Origin: Pseudomonas sp. SG20056
GTDB lineage: Bacteria; Pseudomonadota; Gammaproteobacteria; Pseudomonadales; Pseudomonadaceae
Direction: 5' to 3'
Length of the DNA stretch: 64,000 nt
Assembly (NCBI RefSeq): GCF_031764535.1
Contig: NZ_CP134499.1
Span: 2,790,001-2,854,000 of the forward strand
Under the pieces are notes generated by a model. That model did no database searches. It saw only the letters and a program-made list of their open reading frames with translations, and was not told the origin of the DNA. Of the stretch, positions 31,195-40,348 are shown one piece after another; the first letter of the stretch is position 1, and the number at the start of each line of letters is the position of its first letter. A program made the position numbers and the translations under genes.

Positions 31195-32001
31195 CTACTC
31201 CAGCACCTGCACCGGCATATCCAGACGCAATTGCCCTTCGCCACAAGCGATCAGGTTCTGTCCGAAATACACCTCGCCTTCACGCTCACGGTAGGTTTTC
31301 AGGGTGGTCAGCGGTTCGCGATCAGCACTGCGCTCGCCCGTCTCTGGGTCGAGGGTGGTCATGATGCAACGCGAGCAGCCCTTGACCACACGAAACTCCA
31401 GCTCACCAATACGGATACGCTTCCAGCTGTCTTCGGCATAAGGCTCGCTACCGCTGACCACCAGGTTCGGGCGAAAACGCAGCATCGGCAACGGCCGACC
31501 GACGCGCGCCGAGAGGTCATCCAACGACGCCTGACCGATCAGCAGTAAAGGAAAGCCATCGGCAAACGCCACCTTGTCGCCGACCTCGGCATACGCCGTA
31601 TCGACCTGCCGCGCCCGCGGTTCTGAGACCTGAACCAGACGGCAGGCACGGCCAAGCAATTGGCTAAGCCAATGCGCCGCCTGATCACCGGCGTCCGGCA
31701 CCTGCAAACTGTCGCGCCAGATGGTCACACCACGCAGCGGCGCCTGTTCATCCGGCACCGCCACTTGCAACTCAGGCATACCCGGTGCACTCAGTTGCAG
31801 GTGCGTGCTGCCCAGCCAGCGCGCTTGCAGCTGAGTCATGTGTGCAAGCAAGCGTTGCGTAAGGAAGCGCCCAGATTCAGCATCGACTACCATCCAGCGA
31901 CGATCACCCTGCACGCCCAAAGCGTCCAGCATCGTTTCGCGCAGGGCTTCGCCCGCCGCCGACTTCAGTGGATAACGGTACAACCCGGAGAGATGCAACA
32001 T
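31195..32001 (-). CDS. MOSC domain protein (YcbX-like)
   Basis: A 268-residue protein with an N-terminal beta-barrel (MLHLSGLYRYPLKSAAGE) and a C-terminal MOSC domain. The conserved cysteine is in G-C-S-R-C-I-M-T-T near residue 210. MOSC proteins bind molybdenum cofactor through this cysteine and reduce N-hydroxylated compounds (YcbX, mARC family). Its initiation codon shares the palindrome CATG with the divergent lipoprotein gene, and its ribosome site GGAAG lies within that gene. moaB, moeA and mobA lie 10 kb downstream. Confidence 0.9.
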   Translation of the reverse strand: MLHLSGLYRYPLKSAAGEALRETMLDALGVQGDRRWMVVDAESGRFLTQRLLAHMTQLQARWLGSTHLQLSAPGMPELQVAVPDEQAPLRGVTIWRDSLQVPDAGDQAAHWLSQLLGRACRLVQVSEPRARQVDTAYAEVGDKVAFADGFPLLLIGQASLDDLSARVGRPLPMLRFRPNLVVSGSEPYAEDSWKRIRIGELEFRVVKGCSRCIMTTLDPETGERSADREPLTTLKTYREREGEVYFGQNLIACGEGQLRLDMPVQVLE

Positions 32002-32479
32002 GAGCCCAGCTTCCGTTTGGCAAAACGCACTTATACGAGCAACCCGACGTACCTACAAGCCCGCTTTGGCCCTGCCGCTACTGGTGTTGCTAAGCGCTTG
32101 CAGCGGTACTGCGCCGGATAACCTGGGCATCCATGATGGACAACTGAGCGCCTGCCCAGACTCACCGAACTGCGTAAACAGCCAGGCCAGCGATGCGCGA
32201 CACGCCATTGAACCGCTGCCACTGCAAGGTACCACCGAAGAAACCCAGGCACGCCTCAAGGCGTTACTCAGTGCAGAGCCACGCGTGAGCGTGGTGGAGG
32301 AGGCTCCGGGGTATTTGCGCGCCGAATTCAGCAGCAAGCTGATGCGCTTTGTCGATGATGTGGAATTTATGATCGGCGCGGCCGGAGTAGATGTGCGCTC
32401 GGCATCGCGCCTGGGCTACGCGGATTTCGACGTCAACCGCGAGCGCATTGAACATCTGCGCCAGCGGCTAAGCGAATAA
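32000..32479 (+). CDS. DUF1499 domain lipoprotein
   Basis: A 159-residue protein with a hydrophobic segment and lipobox L-L-S-A-C-S-G, lipidated cysteine near residue 34. The mature part has the DUF1499 signature (L-S-A-C-P-D-S-P-N-C-V) and an R-S-A-S-R-L-G-Y-x-D motif. The n-region before the hydrophobic stretch is unusually long (about 20 residues), but no later start exists. The ATG overlaps the MOSC start by two bases on the opposite strand. The function is unknown. A hairpin follows the stop. Confidence 0.85.
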   Translation: MSPASVWQNALIRATRRTYKPALALPLLVLLSACSGTAPDNLGIHDGQLSACPDSPNCVNSQASDARHAIEPLPLQGTTEETQARLKALLSAEPRVSVVEEAPGYLRAEFSSKLMRFVDDVEFMIGAAGVDVRSASRLGYADFDVNRERIEHLRQRLSE

Positions 32480-32495
32480 ACAGCAGGTACATACC

Positions 32496-32517
32496 AGCCT
32501 GACGCCCGCGTCAGGCT
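32496..32517. terminator. Hairpin between DUF1499 and cheV genes
   Basis: AGCCTGACG, loop CCCG, CGTCAGGCT: a nine-base stem ending at the cheV stop codon, between convergent genes. Confidence 0.65.
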
Positions 32518-33452
32518 TATTCCTCGGGGTGCAACAGGGCCAAACGCTGGTGCACCACATCCACCAGTTTGTCTGGCTGGAACTTGGAGAGGAAGTTGTC
32601 GCAGCCGACCTTCTTCACCATGGCCTCGTTGAAACTGCCGGACAGCGAGGTGTGTAGCACCACGTACAAGTCCTTGAGACGTGAGTCGTTGCGAATTTCG
32701 GTGGTCAGGCGATAGCCGTCCATCTCCGGCATTTCCGCATCGGTGATCACCATCAGCAGCTTCTCGTGCACATCGACCCCGGCGTCAGCCCAGCTTTTCA
32801 GCAGGTTCAACGCACGCAGGCCGTCGCTAGCAGCGTGGCAGCGGATATCCAGTTGCGCCATGGTGCCCTTGAGCTGACTCATGGCCACGTTGGAGTCGTC
32901 TACCAGCAGCACCTCACGACCCTTGGCGTATTCCAGCAGCGGGTCGGCGAGTTTTTCCGGAGAGACCTTGGTGCTCATCGGGCTGATTTCTGCCAACACC
33001 TTTTCCACGTCGATCACTTCGACGATCTGGTCTTCGACCTTGGTAATGGCCGTCAGGTAATGCTGACGCCCTGCTCCGCCTGGTGGCGGCAGGATGGATT
33101 CCCAATTGAGGTTGAGAATGCGCTCGACCCCACCGACCAGGAAGGCCTGCACCGAACGGTTGTATTCGGTGACGATGATGGTGCTGCGCTCATCCGGCAC
33201 GATGGGCCGCATGCCGATAGCCTGGGACAGGTCAATCACCGGCAGCGTCTGCCCACGCAGATTGACCACTCCGCAAACAAACCGGTGACGCTGCGGCATC
33301 AGGGTCAGCTTGGGCATTTGCAGGACTTCCTGCACCTTGAATACGTTGATCGCAAACAACTGCCGCCCCGTGAGACGGAACATGAGAATTTCCAGGCGGT
33401 TCTCACCCACCAGCTGGGTACGTTGGTTCACTGAGTCGAGAATGCCGGCCAT
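32517..33452 (-). CDS. cheV: Chemotaxis adaptor CheV (copy 1)
   Basis: A 311-residue fusion of an N-terminal CheW-like adaptor (about residues 20-160) and a C-terminal response-regulator receiver. The acidic pair is in L-L-V-D-D-S, the phosphoacceptor aspartate in V-I-T-D-A-E-M-P-E-M-D-G, and the T/S and K positions in L-H-T-S and S-K-F. CheV couples chemoreceptors to CheA and adapts through phosphorylation. The second ATG (33452) has AGGAG six bases upstream and is preferred to 33455. A second CheV lies at 44415. Confidence 0.94.
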   Translation of the reverse strand: MAGILDSVNQRTQLVGENRLEILMFRLTGRQLFAINVFKVQEVLQMPKLTLMPQRHRFVCGVVNLRGQTLPVIDLSQAIGMRPIVPDERSTIIVTEYNRSVQAFLVGGVERILNLNWESILPPPGGAGRQHYLTAITKVEDQIVEVIDVEKVLAEISPMSTKVSPEKLADPLLEYAKGREVLLVDDSNVAMSQLKGTMAQLDIRCHAASDGLRALNLLKSWADAGVDVHEKLLMVITDAEMPEMDGYRLTTEIRNDSRLKDLYVVLHTSLSGSFNEAMVKKVGCDNFLSKFQPDKLVDVVHQRLALLHPEE

Positions 33453-33513
33453 CATGCGCTCCTGTTCACTTATCGATCTAGCCTAGCTCAAATAGCCATG
33501 CCCTGGTGTATCG

Positions 33514-33544
33514 GCCATCTGCCGCGCATCTGAAGGCAGATGGC
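33514..33544. repeat. Inverted repeat between yegS and cheV
   Basis: GCCATCTGCC, 11-base loop, GGCAGATGGC. The loop also contains GCGCATCTG, which can pair with CAGATGGCGC as an alternative stem. It may end the yegS transcript or affect the cheV leader; no T-run is present. Confidence 0.45.
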
Positions 33545-33605
33545 GCGACGCCATCATGCGATAAGCGCAGCGCCGAGGCCAGCCAGGCGACAGGAAGCTC
33601 CGCGT

Positions 33606-34502
33606 TTATTCCATCAACAGCGGCGAATTCTCCGGTAAATGCACGTGCAATGCTTGCGGCATTGACGCAAAGCGTAGCTTGCGACTTTCCATCGGCTCGC
33701 CATCCAGATTGAGGTCCAAACCTTCTGGTGCTTCGACCTCCAGCCAAGGCAGCCGGGCGCTCAGGGCCACGCTCTGCAAGCCATTGATCCCGCCAGACAG
33801 CAGCGTGCCCAAGGTGCCGACCACATCAGCCGCCGCCGGCACGATGCAGATATCCAGCAAACCATCGTTGACCCGTGCGTTGGGGCACAGCACGTGCCCA
33901 CCGCCGGCCTGGCGGCCATTGCCGATGCCAAGGGCAAGAAACTCGCCTTCCCACTGAAAATCCGGTCCGGTAAAGCGGCCAAACGACGATTGCACTTCGG
34001 CAAAACGGCTCAAGCCCGTCAAAAAATAAGCCGCGCCGCCGAGCACGCGCTTGAGATCTTCTGACGTATTGGCGGTGACATTGCAGCCAAAGCCGCCAGT
34101 GGCCATATTGAGAAACACTTGGCCGTCAACTTCGCCCAGATCAATCGGCTGCGCAGGCGTATCCAGCAATCTCAGGGCAATTCGCGGATCAAGAACAATC
34201 CCCGCTGCGTGGGCAAAGTCGTTGGCCGTGCCCAACGGCAATAGCGCCAGACTGGCCTTGGTTCTTGCCAGCGCCATGGCTTCAGCCACTTCGCGCAGGG
34301 TGCCGTCACCTCCGCCGGCAATCAGAGTCGGGTAACCGGCCTGCAGCGCCTCATTGACCAGACGCTGTGCATCGCCACTCTCCCAGGTCACCCGCACATC
34401 CAGTTGCCAGCCCTCTTCACGACGCGCCTGCACCGCAGCGCGCACATCGGCATTGAGAGCTTGCTTGCCATGCAGAATCAGCAGCGCTTTACGTTCTTGC
34501 AT
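33606..34502 (-). CDS. yegS: Lipid kinase YegS-like (diacylglycerol kinase family)
   Basis: A 298-residue soluble kinase of the DAGK catalytic family. The nucleotide-binding G-G-D-G-T-L-R-E-V-A motif lies near residue 64. The G-T-A-N-D-F-A segment near 92 and the C-terminal acidic L-D-G-E-P pattern fit YegS, which phosphorylates phosphatidylglycerol in vitro in E. coli; the natural substrate is uncertain. It is divergent from pirin. Confidence 0.92.
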   Translation of the reverse strand: MQERKALLILHGKQALNADVRAAVQARREEGWQLDVRVTWESGDAQRLVNEALQAGYPTLIAGGGDGTLREVAEAMALARTKASLALLPLGTANDFAHAAGIVLDPRIALRLLDTPAQPIDLGEVDGQVFLNMATGGFGCNVTANTSEDLKRVLGGAAYFLTGLSRFAEVQSSFGRFTGPDFQWEGEFLALGIGNGRQAGGGHVLCPNARVNDGLLDICIVPAAADVVGTLGTLLSGGINGLQSVALSARLPWLEVEAPEGLDLNLDGEPMESRKLRFASMPQALHVHLPENSPLLME

Positions 34503-34665
34503 TCAAGGCATCCTTTCACATTTCAATACAAAGACTCAGCTGCAGAGCTTGAGGTTGCACCAGCCTGTAAACCACGAGCTCAACATCAAACAATTAGATT
34601 ATTAGGCTCAATATTTACGTATTTTTAATCGTATTGATTTATTGGATCATCCTTTCATCGCCAAC

Positions 34666-34692
34666 GAACACCGCCGCTGAAAGCCGGTGTTC
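34666..34692. repeat. Hairpin in the pirin leader
   Basis: GAACACCG, 11-base loop, CGGTGTTC, ending 19 bases before the pirin ATG. It lies beside an AT-rich stretch (about 34590-34650) that probably holds the promoter. Confidence 0.4.
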
Positions 34693-34711
34693 CTTAAATG
34701 AGGATATGCAG

Positions 34712-35410
34712 ATGATCGAAGTACGCCCCTTCGCCGAGCTCGGCGGTGCCCATCATGGCTGGCTGAATGCCCGTCATCACTTTTCCTTTGCCGAATACTA
34801 TGACCCGGCGCGTATGAGCTGGGGACCGCTGCGGGTCTGGAACGATGATGAAATCGCCCCGCACACGGGCTTTCCAACCCATCCGCATCGCGACATGGAA
34901 ATCATCACCTATGTACGCCAAGGGGCCATCACCCACAAGGACAACCTGGGTAACCATGGCCGTACCGAAGCCGGTGATGTGCAGGTAATGAGCGCCGGCA
35001 CCGGAATTGCCCACAGCGAATACAACCTGGAGGACACCACTACCAAGATTTTCCAGATCTGGATTCAGCCCAACCAGTCGGGCCTACCGCCGTCCTGGGG
35101 CGCCAAGCCGTTCCCCAAAGGTGAGCGCGCCGGCACCTTCGTCACCCTGGCCAGCGGCTTTGCCGAAGACCAGGACGCGCTGTCGATCCGCACCAATGCG
35201 CGGATGGCTGCGGCCACCCTGCAAGCCGGCCAGAGCACCGAGTATCCGATTGGTGCGTCGCGCCGCGCCTACCTGGTAGCAGCGAGCGGCAGTATCGAGG
35301 TCAACGGCGTCAGCGCCCAGGCTCGTGATGGTGTGGCTGTCAGCGATGTAGACGTGATCCGGGTGACGGCTATTGAAGACAGCGAAATCATCCTGGTGGA
35401 TGTGGCCTAA
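34712..35410 (+). CDS. Pirin family protein (bicupin)
   Basis: A 232-residue bicupin. The metal-binding histidines are visible in F-P-T-H-P-H-R-D-M-E near residue 55, and in G-I-A-H-S-E-Y near 100, matching the His-His-His-Glu set of pirins. Some pirins act as quercetin 2,3-dioxygenases and others as regulators, and sequence does not decide which. The frame opens at 34634, but AGGA seven bases before the ATG at 34712 and the family N-terminus favour the shorter form. It is divergent from yegS. Confidence 0.9.
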   Translation: MIEVRPFAELGGAHHGWLNARHHFSFAEYYDPARMSWGPLRVWNDDEIAPHTGFPTHPHRDMEIITYVRQGAITHKDNLGNHGRTEAGDVQVMSAGTGIAHSEYNLEDTTTKIFQIWIQPNQSGLPPSWGAKPFPKGERAGTFVTLASGFAEDQDALSIRTNARMAAATLQAGQSTEYPIGASRRAYLVAASGSIEVNGVSAQARDGVAVSDVDVIRVTAIEDSEIILVDVA

Positions 35411-35461
35411 CCTCAGTGATGGCTTAGCGGCGCAGCAGAACCGGTGCGCCGCCAGGCCACA

Positions 35462-37021
35462 TTACGCCGGGTAGCCGGTAATTTTGCGAATGGTCTGATA
35501 CAGCGGCTTCAGCTGCTTATACATGCGCTGATAAACCTGGGTGTACAACTGCTGATAGGTGCGCTGCGCCTCAGGGTTGGGTGTGAACACGTCACCTACC
35601 CGGGTCATGGCTTTTATCGCAGTCGGATAATCAGGATGCAACCCCAAGCCCACCGCGCAATTGATCGCCGCGCCCAGCCCGCTGGTTTCATACAGATGCG
35701 GACGCTCGGCAGGCAGGCCGAAGATATCGGCCGTCAGCTGCATCGCCGCATCGCTCTGTGAACCACCACCGGAAACGCGCAGGCGGGTGATGCGTGTGCC
35801 CGAGCGTTTCTCGATCTTTTCCTTGCCCTGACGCAGGGCATAGGCCAGCCCTTCCAGAATCGCCCGGTAGATATGCGCGCGGGTGTGTACGTCGCCAAAG
35901 CCGATGATCGAGCCCTTGGCCTCCAACCCTGGCTCACGAATGCCCGGCGACCAGTACGGCTGCAGCATGAGGCCCATTGAGCCAGCCGGCACGCTGTTGA
36001 CCAGTTCATCGAACAGCGCCTCAGGCTCCACACCCAGTTCCTTGGCCCGCTGCATTTCGCGCAGGCCAAATTCTTTTTTGAACCAACTGACCATCCAGAA
36101 ACCGCGATAGATCATCACCTCGGTGTTGAAGTGATCGGGAATCGCCGAGGGGTATGGCGGTATAAGCGGAATGGTCTCCAGATACTTACTGCGAGTGGTG
36201 TTGATCGTCGCCGTGGTGCCATAGGACAGGCACGCCGTGCTCGGCTCCACGCCACCGGCGCCGAGCACCTCACAGGCCTTGTCGGCACCGGCAGCAATCA
36301 GCGGCAGGCCTTCAGGAATCCCGGTATGTAGGCTGGCAGCCGCCGTGATGTGGCCGAGCAATTCGCCAGGCTTGCACAGCTCCGGCAACTGCTCGCGACG
36401 CACCGGCATGGCCTGCCATTTCCAATCGCCGGGCTTGGCCCACTGCAGTCGTTTGTAGTCGAACGGCAGGTATGCCACACAGCTGGTCAGGGAATCGACA
36501 AACTTTCCGCACAGCCGATGGCTGAGAAATCCCGAAAGCAGCAGCACCTTGTGGGTATTGGCCCAAATGTCCGGCTGGTTCTGGGCGATCCAGTTAACCT
36601 CGGCCTGGGCGCGGAAGTAATCCACCGTGGCTTGCACCCCAACGATCTTGAACAGCCACCCCCAAGGCCCGGTGATCCGCCCTTCGACCTTGGCCTGACG
36701 CTGATCGAGCCATAGCATCGCGGGTCTCAGCGGTTGGCCTTGCGAGTCAACGTTGATCAGGGTGCCACGCTGGGTGGTGAGTGACACACCCTTGATCAGG
36801 CTACGGTCGATATCCACCTGCTGCCACAGCTGTGCGCAGGCTTCACCGAGGCTGGCCCAGTAGTATTCCGGATCCTGCTCGGCCCAGCCGGGTTGCTTAG
36901 AGTAATAAGCCTCAAGCTCCACCTTGCCCTTGGCGAGCAGATTGCCCTGAAGATCAAACAACAGCGCCCGAATGCTCTGGGTGCCATTGTCGATGGCCAG
37001 CAGATAACTTTTCTCGCTCAA
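35462..37021 (-). CDS. FGGY-family carbohydrate kinase
   Basis: A 519-residue ATP-dependent sugar or polyol kinase. The phosphate-1 motif A-I-D-N-G-T-Q-S near residue 10 and the C-terminal V-S-G-G-G-S-Q-S-D-A near 415 are clear. The family includes glycerol and xylulose kinases; this member's substrate is not evident. The start is a TTG at 37021 with AAGGA seven bases upstream. It overlaps the stop of the GlpD-like gene as TTGA, so translation is coupled. It is the last gene of the AGPS-like/GlpD-like/kinase operon. Confidence 0.88.
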   Translation of the reverse strand: MSEKSYLLAIDNGTQSIRALLFDLQGNLLAKGKVELEAYYSKQPGWAEQDPEYYWASLGEACAQLWQQVDIDRSLIKGVSLTTQRGTLINVDSQGQPLRPAMLWLDQRQAKVEGRITGPWGWLFKIVGVQATVDYFRAQAEVNWIAQNQPDIWANTHKVLLLSGFLSHRLCGKFVDSLTSCVAYLPFDYKRLQWAKPGDWKWQAMPVRREQLPELCKPGELLGHITAAASLHTGIPEGLPLIAAGADKACEVLGAGGVEPSTACLSYGTTATINTTRSKYLETIPLIPPYPSAIPDHFNTEVMIYRGFWMVSWFKKEFGLREMQRAKELGVEPEALFDELVNSVPAGSMGLMLQPYWSPGIREPGLEAKGSIIGFGDVHTRAHIYRAILEGLAYALRQGKEKIEKRSGTRITRLRVSGGGSQSDAAMQLTADIFGLPAERPHLYETSGLGAAINCAVGLGLHPDYPTAIKAMTRVGDVFTPNPEAQRTYQQLYTQVYQRMYKQLKPLYQTIRKITGYPA

Positions 37022-38625
37022 GACGCCGTCCTTCCTCGTGATCCATCTTCCGCCGGCAGGCTGTAGCAACGCTGCCAGAGTTGCCGATACGCCTGTTCTT
37101 CCTCTTGCCAGCGCGCGTCGTCCCACCCCAGGCGGGCCTGACACAGCGCACGGATACGCGGCAGTTCGGCCGCCGCACCGCACGCCAGCAGCAGGCCCAA
37201 ACGGGTGCGGCGCAGTAGCAGGTCATCCAGGTGCAGCACCAGCTCCTGCTCGGCCGCCCAGGCCAGTTCGGCCCACAGCGTGTCCGTGCCGGAAACCTGC
37301 TCGACACCCAGTTCATCGAGCAACGCCAACACCCGCGGCAGCGCCCGGCCATAACGGCCAATCAGGCGCTTCTGCTGAACCGGGCTTAACTGCGGCATCG
37401 GCTGCTGCGGTAAGGCGGCAAAGGTCGCCGCGCCCTGATCATCCAGCGTACGGCCAACCATCGGTGCGCAAGCCTGCAGCACTTCCAGCGCCAACAGGCG
37501 GAAAGTGGTCAGCTTGCCGCCGGCCAGGGTCACGCAACCGGGCTCAACCCACAGCGCATGTTCGCGTTTTTCATCCGAAGGTTTGCGCCCTTCACTGCCA
37601 TCCGTGACCACCGGGCGCACCCCGGCCCAGGTCGACAGCACATCCGCCGCGTTGATAGCGGCAGCAGGAAACTGCTGGCCACAGGCGGCCAGCAGGTAGT
37701 CCACTTCATCCGGGCTGATTCGCGCTTCTTCAGCTAATGGCGCCGGGTGATCCAGATCGGTGGTGCCAATCACGGTCGCGCCCTCCCAGGGGAAGACAAA
37801 TACCGGGCGCTTGTCCGCCGCATGCATAAAGCTAAACGCATGAGCCACGGGAAGGCGCCAGGCCGGCACCAGCAGGTGGCTGCCGCGCAGCGGACGGATA
37901 TGCTCCAGCCCGGTTTTCTGCCGCAGCTGATCGGCCCATGCACCTGTGGCCTGCGCCACCGCACGGGTCTTGAAGCGATACTGCAGGCCGCTTTCACTGT
38001 CTTCGGCGAGCAGGCCAGTGACGCACCCATCTTCGCGCCGTAACTCGACCACGCGCATGCCATTGAGCGCTTCGCCGCCGTCGGCACGGGCCTCACCCAG
38101 CACGCGCTGTACCAGGCGCGCATCATCGGTGACCGCATCAAAGAAGCGCGTGCCGCCAAGCAGGCCGTCTTCCTTCAGACCTGGGGCCAGATAACGCAGC
38201 TGTTGCAACGGGTAGTACAGGTGATTGCGCTTGCCGGCCAGAGCGTCATACACCGTCAGTAGCCCGCCGAACACTCGCGGGCCGGGAAAGCCGCCCTGGT
38301 AGTGGGCCATGATAAAACTCAAGGGGTCGACCAACCCCGGCGCTTCCTGCAGCAAGCGCTCGCGCTCGCGCACCGAATCGCGGGTCAGGCCGAACTGGCC
38401 CTTGGCGATATAGCGCAGCCCGCCATGCACCATCTTCGAGGAGCGACTGGACGTGCCCCAGGCAAAGTCGCGCTGCTCCAGCAGCAGGCATTTCCAACCA
38501 CGCCGCGCTGCTTCACGCAGAATCCCGGCACCGCTGATGCCGCCGCCGACGACGATCAGGTCCCAGTCGCGTGCAGCCAGCTCAGGCAGGGCCTGTTCAC
38601 GCCAGGCGGCGTTCCACTGGCTCAT
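37018..38625 (-). CDS. FAD-dependent glycerol-3-phosphate dehydrogenase-like protein
   Basis: A 535-residue flavoprotein of the GlpD/GlpA family. The dinucleotide-binding motif V-V-G-G-G-I-S-G-A-G lies near residue 26. H-G-G-L-R-Y near residue 69 and R-P-L-R-G-S-H near 260 are typical of GlpD. The likely reaction is oxidation of a glycerol 3-phosphate or substituted analogue to the DHAP form, passing electrons to quinone. The ATG at 38625 has AGGA six bases upstream. It adjoins the AGPS-like stop (TGATGATG) and overlaps the kinase start. It is not the standalone glpD of a glpFKRD cluster. Confidence 0.88.
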   Translation of the reverse strand: MSQWNAAWREQALPELAARDWDLIVVGGGISGAGILREAARRGWKCLLLEQRDFAWGTSSRSSKMVHGGLRYIAKGQFGLTRDSVRERERLLQEAPGLVDPLSFIMAHYQGGFPGPRVFGGLLTVYDALAGKRNHLYYPLQQLRYLAPGLKEDGLLGGTRFFDAVTDDARLVQRVLGEARADGGEALNGMRVVELRREDGCVTGLLAEDSESGLQYRFKTRAVAQATGAWADQLRQKTGLEHIRPLRGSHLLVPAWRLPVAHAFSFMHAADKRPVFVFPWEGATVIGTTDLDHPAPLAEEARISPDEVDYLLAACGQQFPAAAINAADVLSTWAGVRPVVTDGSEGRKPSDEKREHALWVEPGCVTLAGGKLTTFRLLALEVLQACAPMVGRTLDDQGAATFAALPQQPMPQLSPVQQKRLIGRYGRALPRVLALLDELGVEQVSGTDTLWAELAWAAEQELVLHLDDLLLRRTRLGLLLACGAAAELPRIRALCQARLGWDDARWQEEEQAYRQLWQRCYSLPAEDGSRGRTAS

Positions 38626-38627
38626 CA

Positions 38628-40223
38628 TCAATCCTGCAACAACACGCCGGGAGCCAGGCGCTGCTCAGGGTCGAAATGCCCAGCCAGCGCCTTGAGGGTC
38701 GCCATACCCAGCTCGCCCTTCTCCACCGGCAGGTAAGGCGCGTGATCGCGGCCGACGCCGTGCTGATGACTGATGGTGCCGCGGTTCTCGGCGATAGTCA
38801 GGCTGGCGGCATGCTTGAGCTTCTGCCAGCGCGCCATGGCCTCGGCGTAGTTCGCACCTGGGCGGAACACGTAAGTGGTGTAGATGCTCGAGCCTTCGTT
38901 GTAGACGTGGGACAGGTGGGTAAACACATGCACCTGCTCGCCCTCCTCACTCAGGCCTGAGCGCAGGCTCGTTTCGACTTTGTTCAGCAGGTTGTCGACA
39001 TTGCTCCAGTCGGTGGCGGTTTCCAGCGTGTCCACCGCATAACCAGCGGCCCACAGGCCGTGGCGCAGGTAAGGGAAACGGAAGCGGTTTTCTGCCCACT
39101 TCTTGCCCAGCAGGGTGCCGGTAAATACGCCGTCAAAACTCTTCAGCAGCTTCTTCGCCTGTTTCAGCGAGGCGGCGTTCTGTGTGCGGCTGCCGGTGAC
39201 ACCAAAGGTCAGCATGCACTTGCCCTCGCGAGCGCCGCGCAGGGCCAGGTATTTCTCCAGCCAGGCGATCTGCTGGGGATGGCCGGCCAGGGCCAGCTGG
39301 GTTTTGGTCTCAATGGCGTTGGACAGGCGCAGCATCGACAGCGGCACGCGCGCCTGGGCCAGACTGCGAATGGCGTTCAGCGCCTGCTGCCAGTTGGGCA
39401 GGAACACTGCATAGAAGTTTTCCTGCTCGGCCAGGCGTGTGATGCGCACCTTGACCTCGGAAATGATGCCGAAGCGCCCTTCCGACCCCATGAGGATTTC
39501 GCGCAGATCAGGGCCCGCAGCGGATGCCGGGAAGGTCGGAATCTCCAGGGTGCCGGCGAAGGTCTCGACCTTGCCGCCGGCAAACAATTGCTCGATACGT
39601 CCGTAGCGCAGCGACTGCTGGCCACTGGAACGGCTAGCGACCCAACCACCAAGGGTCGACAGCTCCCAGGACTGCGGGAAATGGCCCAGGGTGTAGCCCT
39701 GCGCGCGCAGCTGGCTTTCCACTTGTGGGCCATTGGCACCCGGGCCGAAGGTGGCGATCAGGCTGTCGTGGTCGATCTCGATCAGCTTGCTCATGCGCGC
39801 CAGTGACAGGGTCAGCACCGGCTTGCTGCTGACCTGTGGATTGATATGGCCGGCCACTGAGGTGCCACCGCCGTAGGGAATCACGATCAGATCCTGCTGG
39901 CTGGCCCAGGCCAGTAGCTCGCGGACCTGCGCAGCGCTTTCCGGGTAGGCCACGCCATCGGGAAACACACCGAAATCACCCGAGCGCATCGCCAGCCAGT
40001 CCGGCAGACTCTGGCCACGGGCGTGACGTACGCGGTCCTCGGCATTCAGACAGATCAACGGATGGGCCTGCAGACGCGAGGCCGGCACCTGCGCCAGCAC
40101 CTGCTCCAGGCTGGCATCGGCCAGCAACTGACCCGAGCCGACCAGTTCGGCAAGAAAAGCCTCGCCATGGGCCGGCAGCTCCACCACTGTTGCCTCATCA
40201 CCCCAGCCGTTCCAACGTCGCAT
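38628..40223 (-). CDS. FAD-binding oxidase resembling alkyl-DHAP synthase
   Basis: A 531-residue VAO-family flavoprotein. The start M-R-R-W-N-G-W-G-D matches the K-W-N-G-W-G of alkyldihydroxyacetonephosphate synthase (AGPS). Next come a PP-loop-like P-Y-G-G-G-T-S-V near residue 125, S-T-L-G-G-W-V-A-S-R near 200 and I-M-G-S-E-G-R-F-G-I near 240. Near 495 is H-Q-H-G-V-G-R, corresponding to the AGPS active-site H-H-H-G-V-G. AGPS exchanges an acyl for an alkyl group on DHAP; whether this enzyme does so is inferred. GGGAG precedes the ATG. First gene of the operon, divergent from araC. Confidence 0.85.
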   Translation of the reverse strand: MRRWNGWGDEATVVELPAHGEAFLAELVGSGQLLADASLEQVLAQVPASRLQAHPLICLNAEDRVRHARGQSLPDWLAMRSGDFGVFPDGVAYPESAAQVRELLAWASQQDLIVIPYGGGTSVAGHINPQVSSKPVLTLSLARMSKLIEIDHDSLIATFGPGANGPQVESQLRAQGYTLGHFPQSWELSTLGGWVASRSSGQQSLRYGRIEQLFAGGKVETFAGTLEIPTFPASAAGPDLREILMGSEGRFGIISEVKVRITRLAEQENFYAVFLPNWQQALNAIRSLAQARVPLSMLRLSNAIETKTQLALAGHPQQIAWLEKYLALRGAREGKCMLTFGVTGSRTQNAASLKQAKKLLKSFDGVFTGTLLGKKWAENRFRFPYLRHGLWAAGYAVDTLETATDWSNVDNLLNKVETSLRSGLSEEGEQVHVFTHLSHVYNEGSSIYTTYVFRPGANYAEAMARWQKLKHAASLTIAENRGTISHQHGVGRDHAPYLPVEKGELGMATLKALAGHFDPEQRLAPGVLLQD

Positions 40224-40348
40224 CTGTGTCTCCCGGATATTTCAGTCACCCTCGATGGCTGCCTATACTAGCTGGCCGCTTCAAGGCGTCACTGTCGTAT
40301 CGAGCCAGGCGCTATCGCCAATCAAGACATTCAGAATAAGAACAGTTC

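Noticed and set aside
33456..33530. GCCGATAC and ATCGATAA as sigma28 -10 elements before cheV copy 1
   Set aside because: Neither has a TAAA -35 at the right distance.
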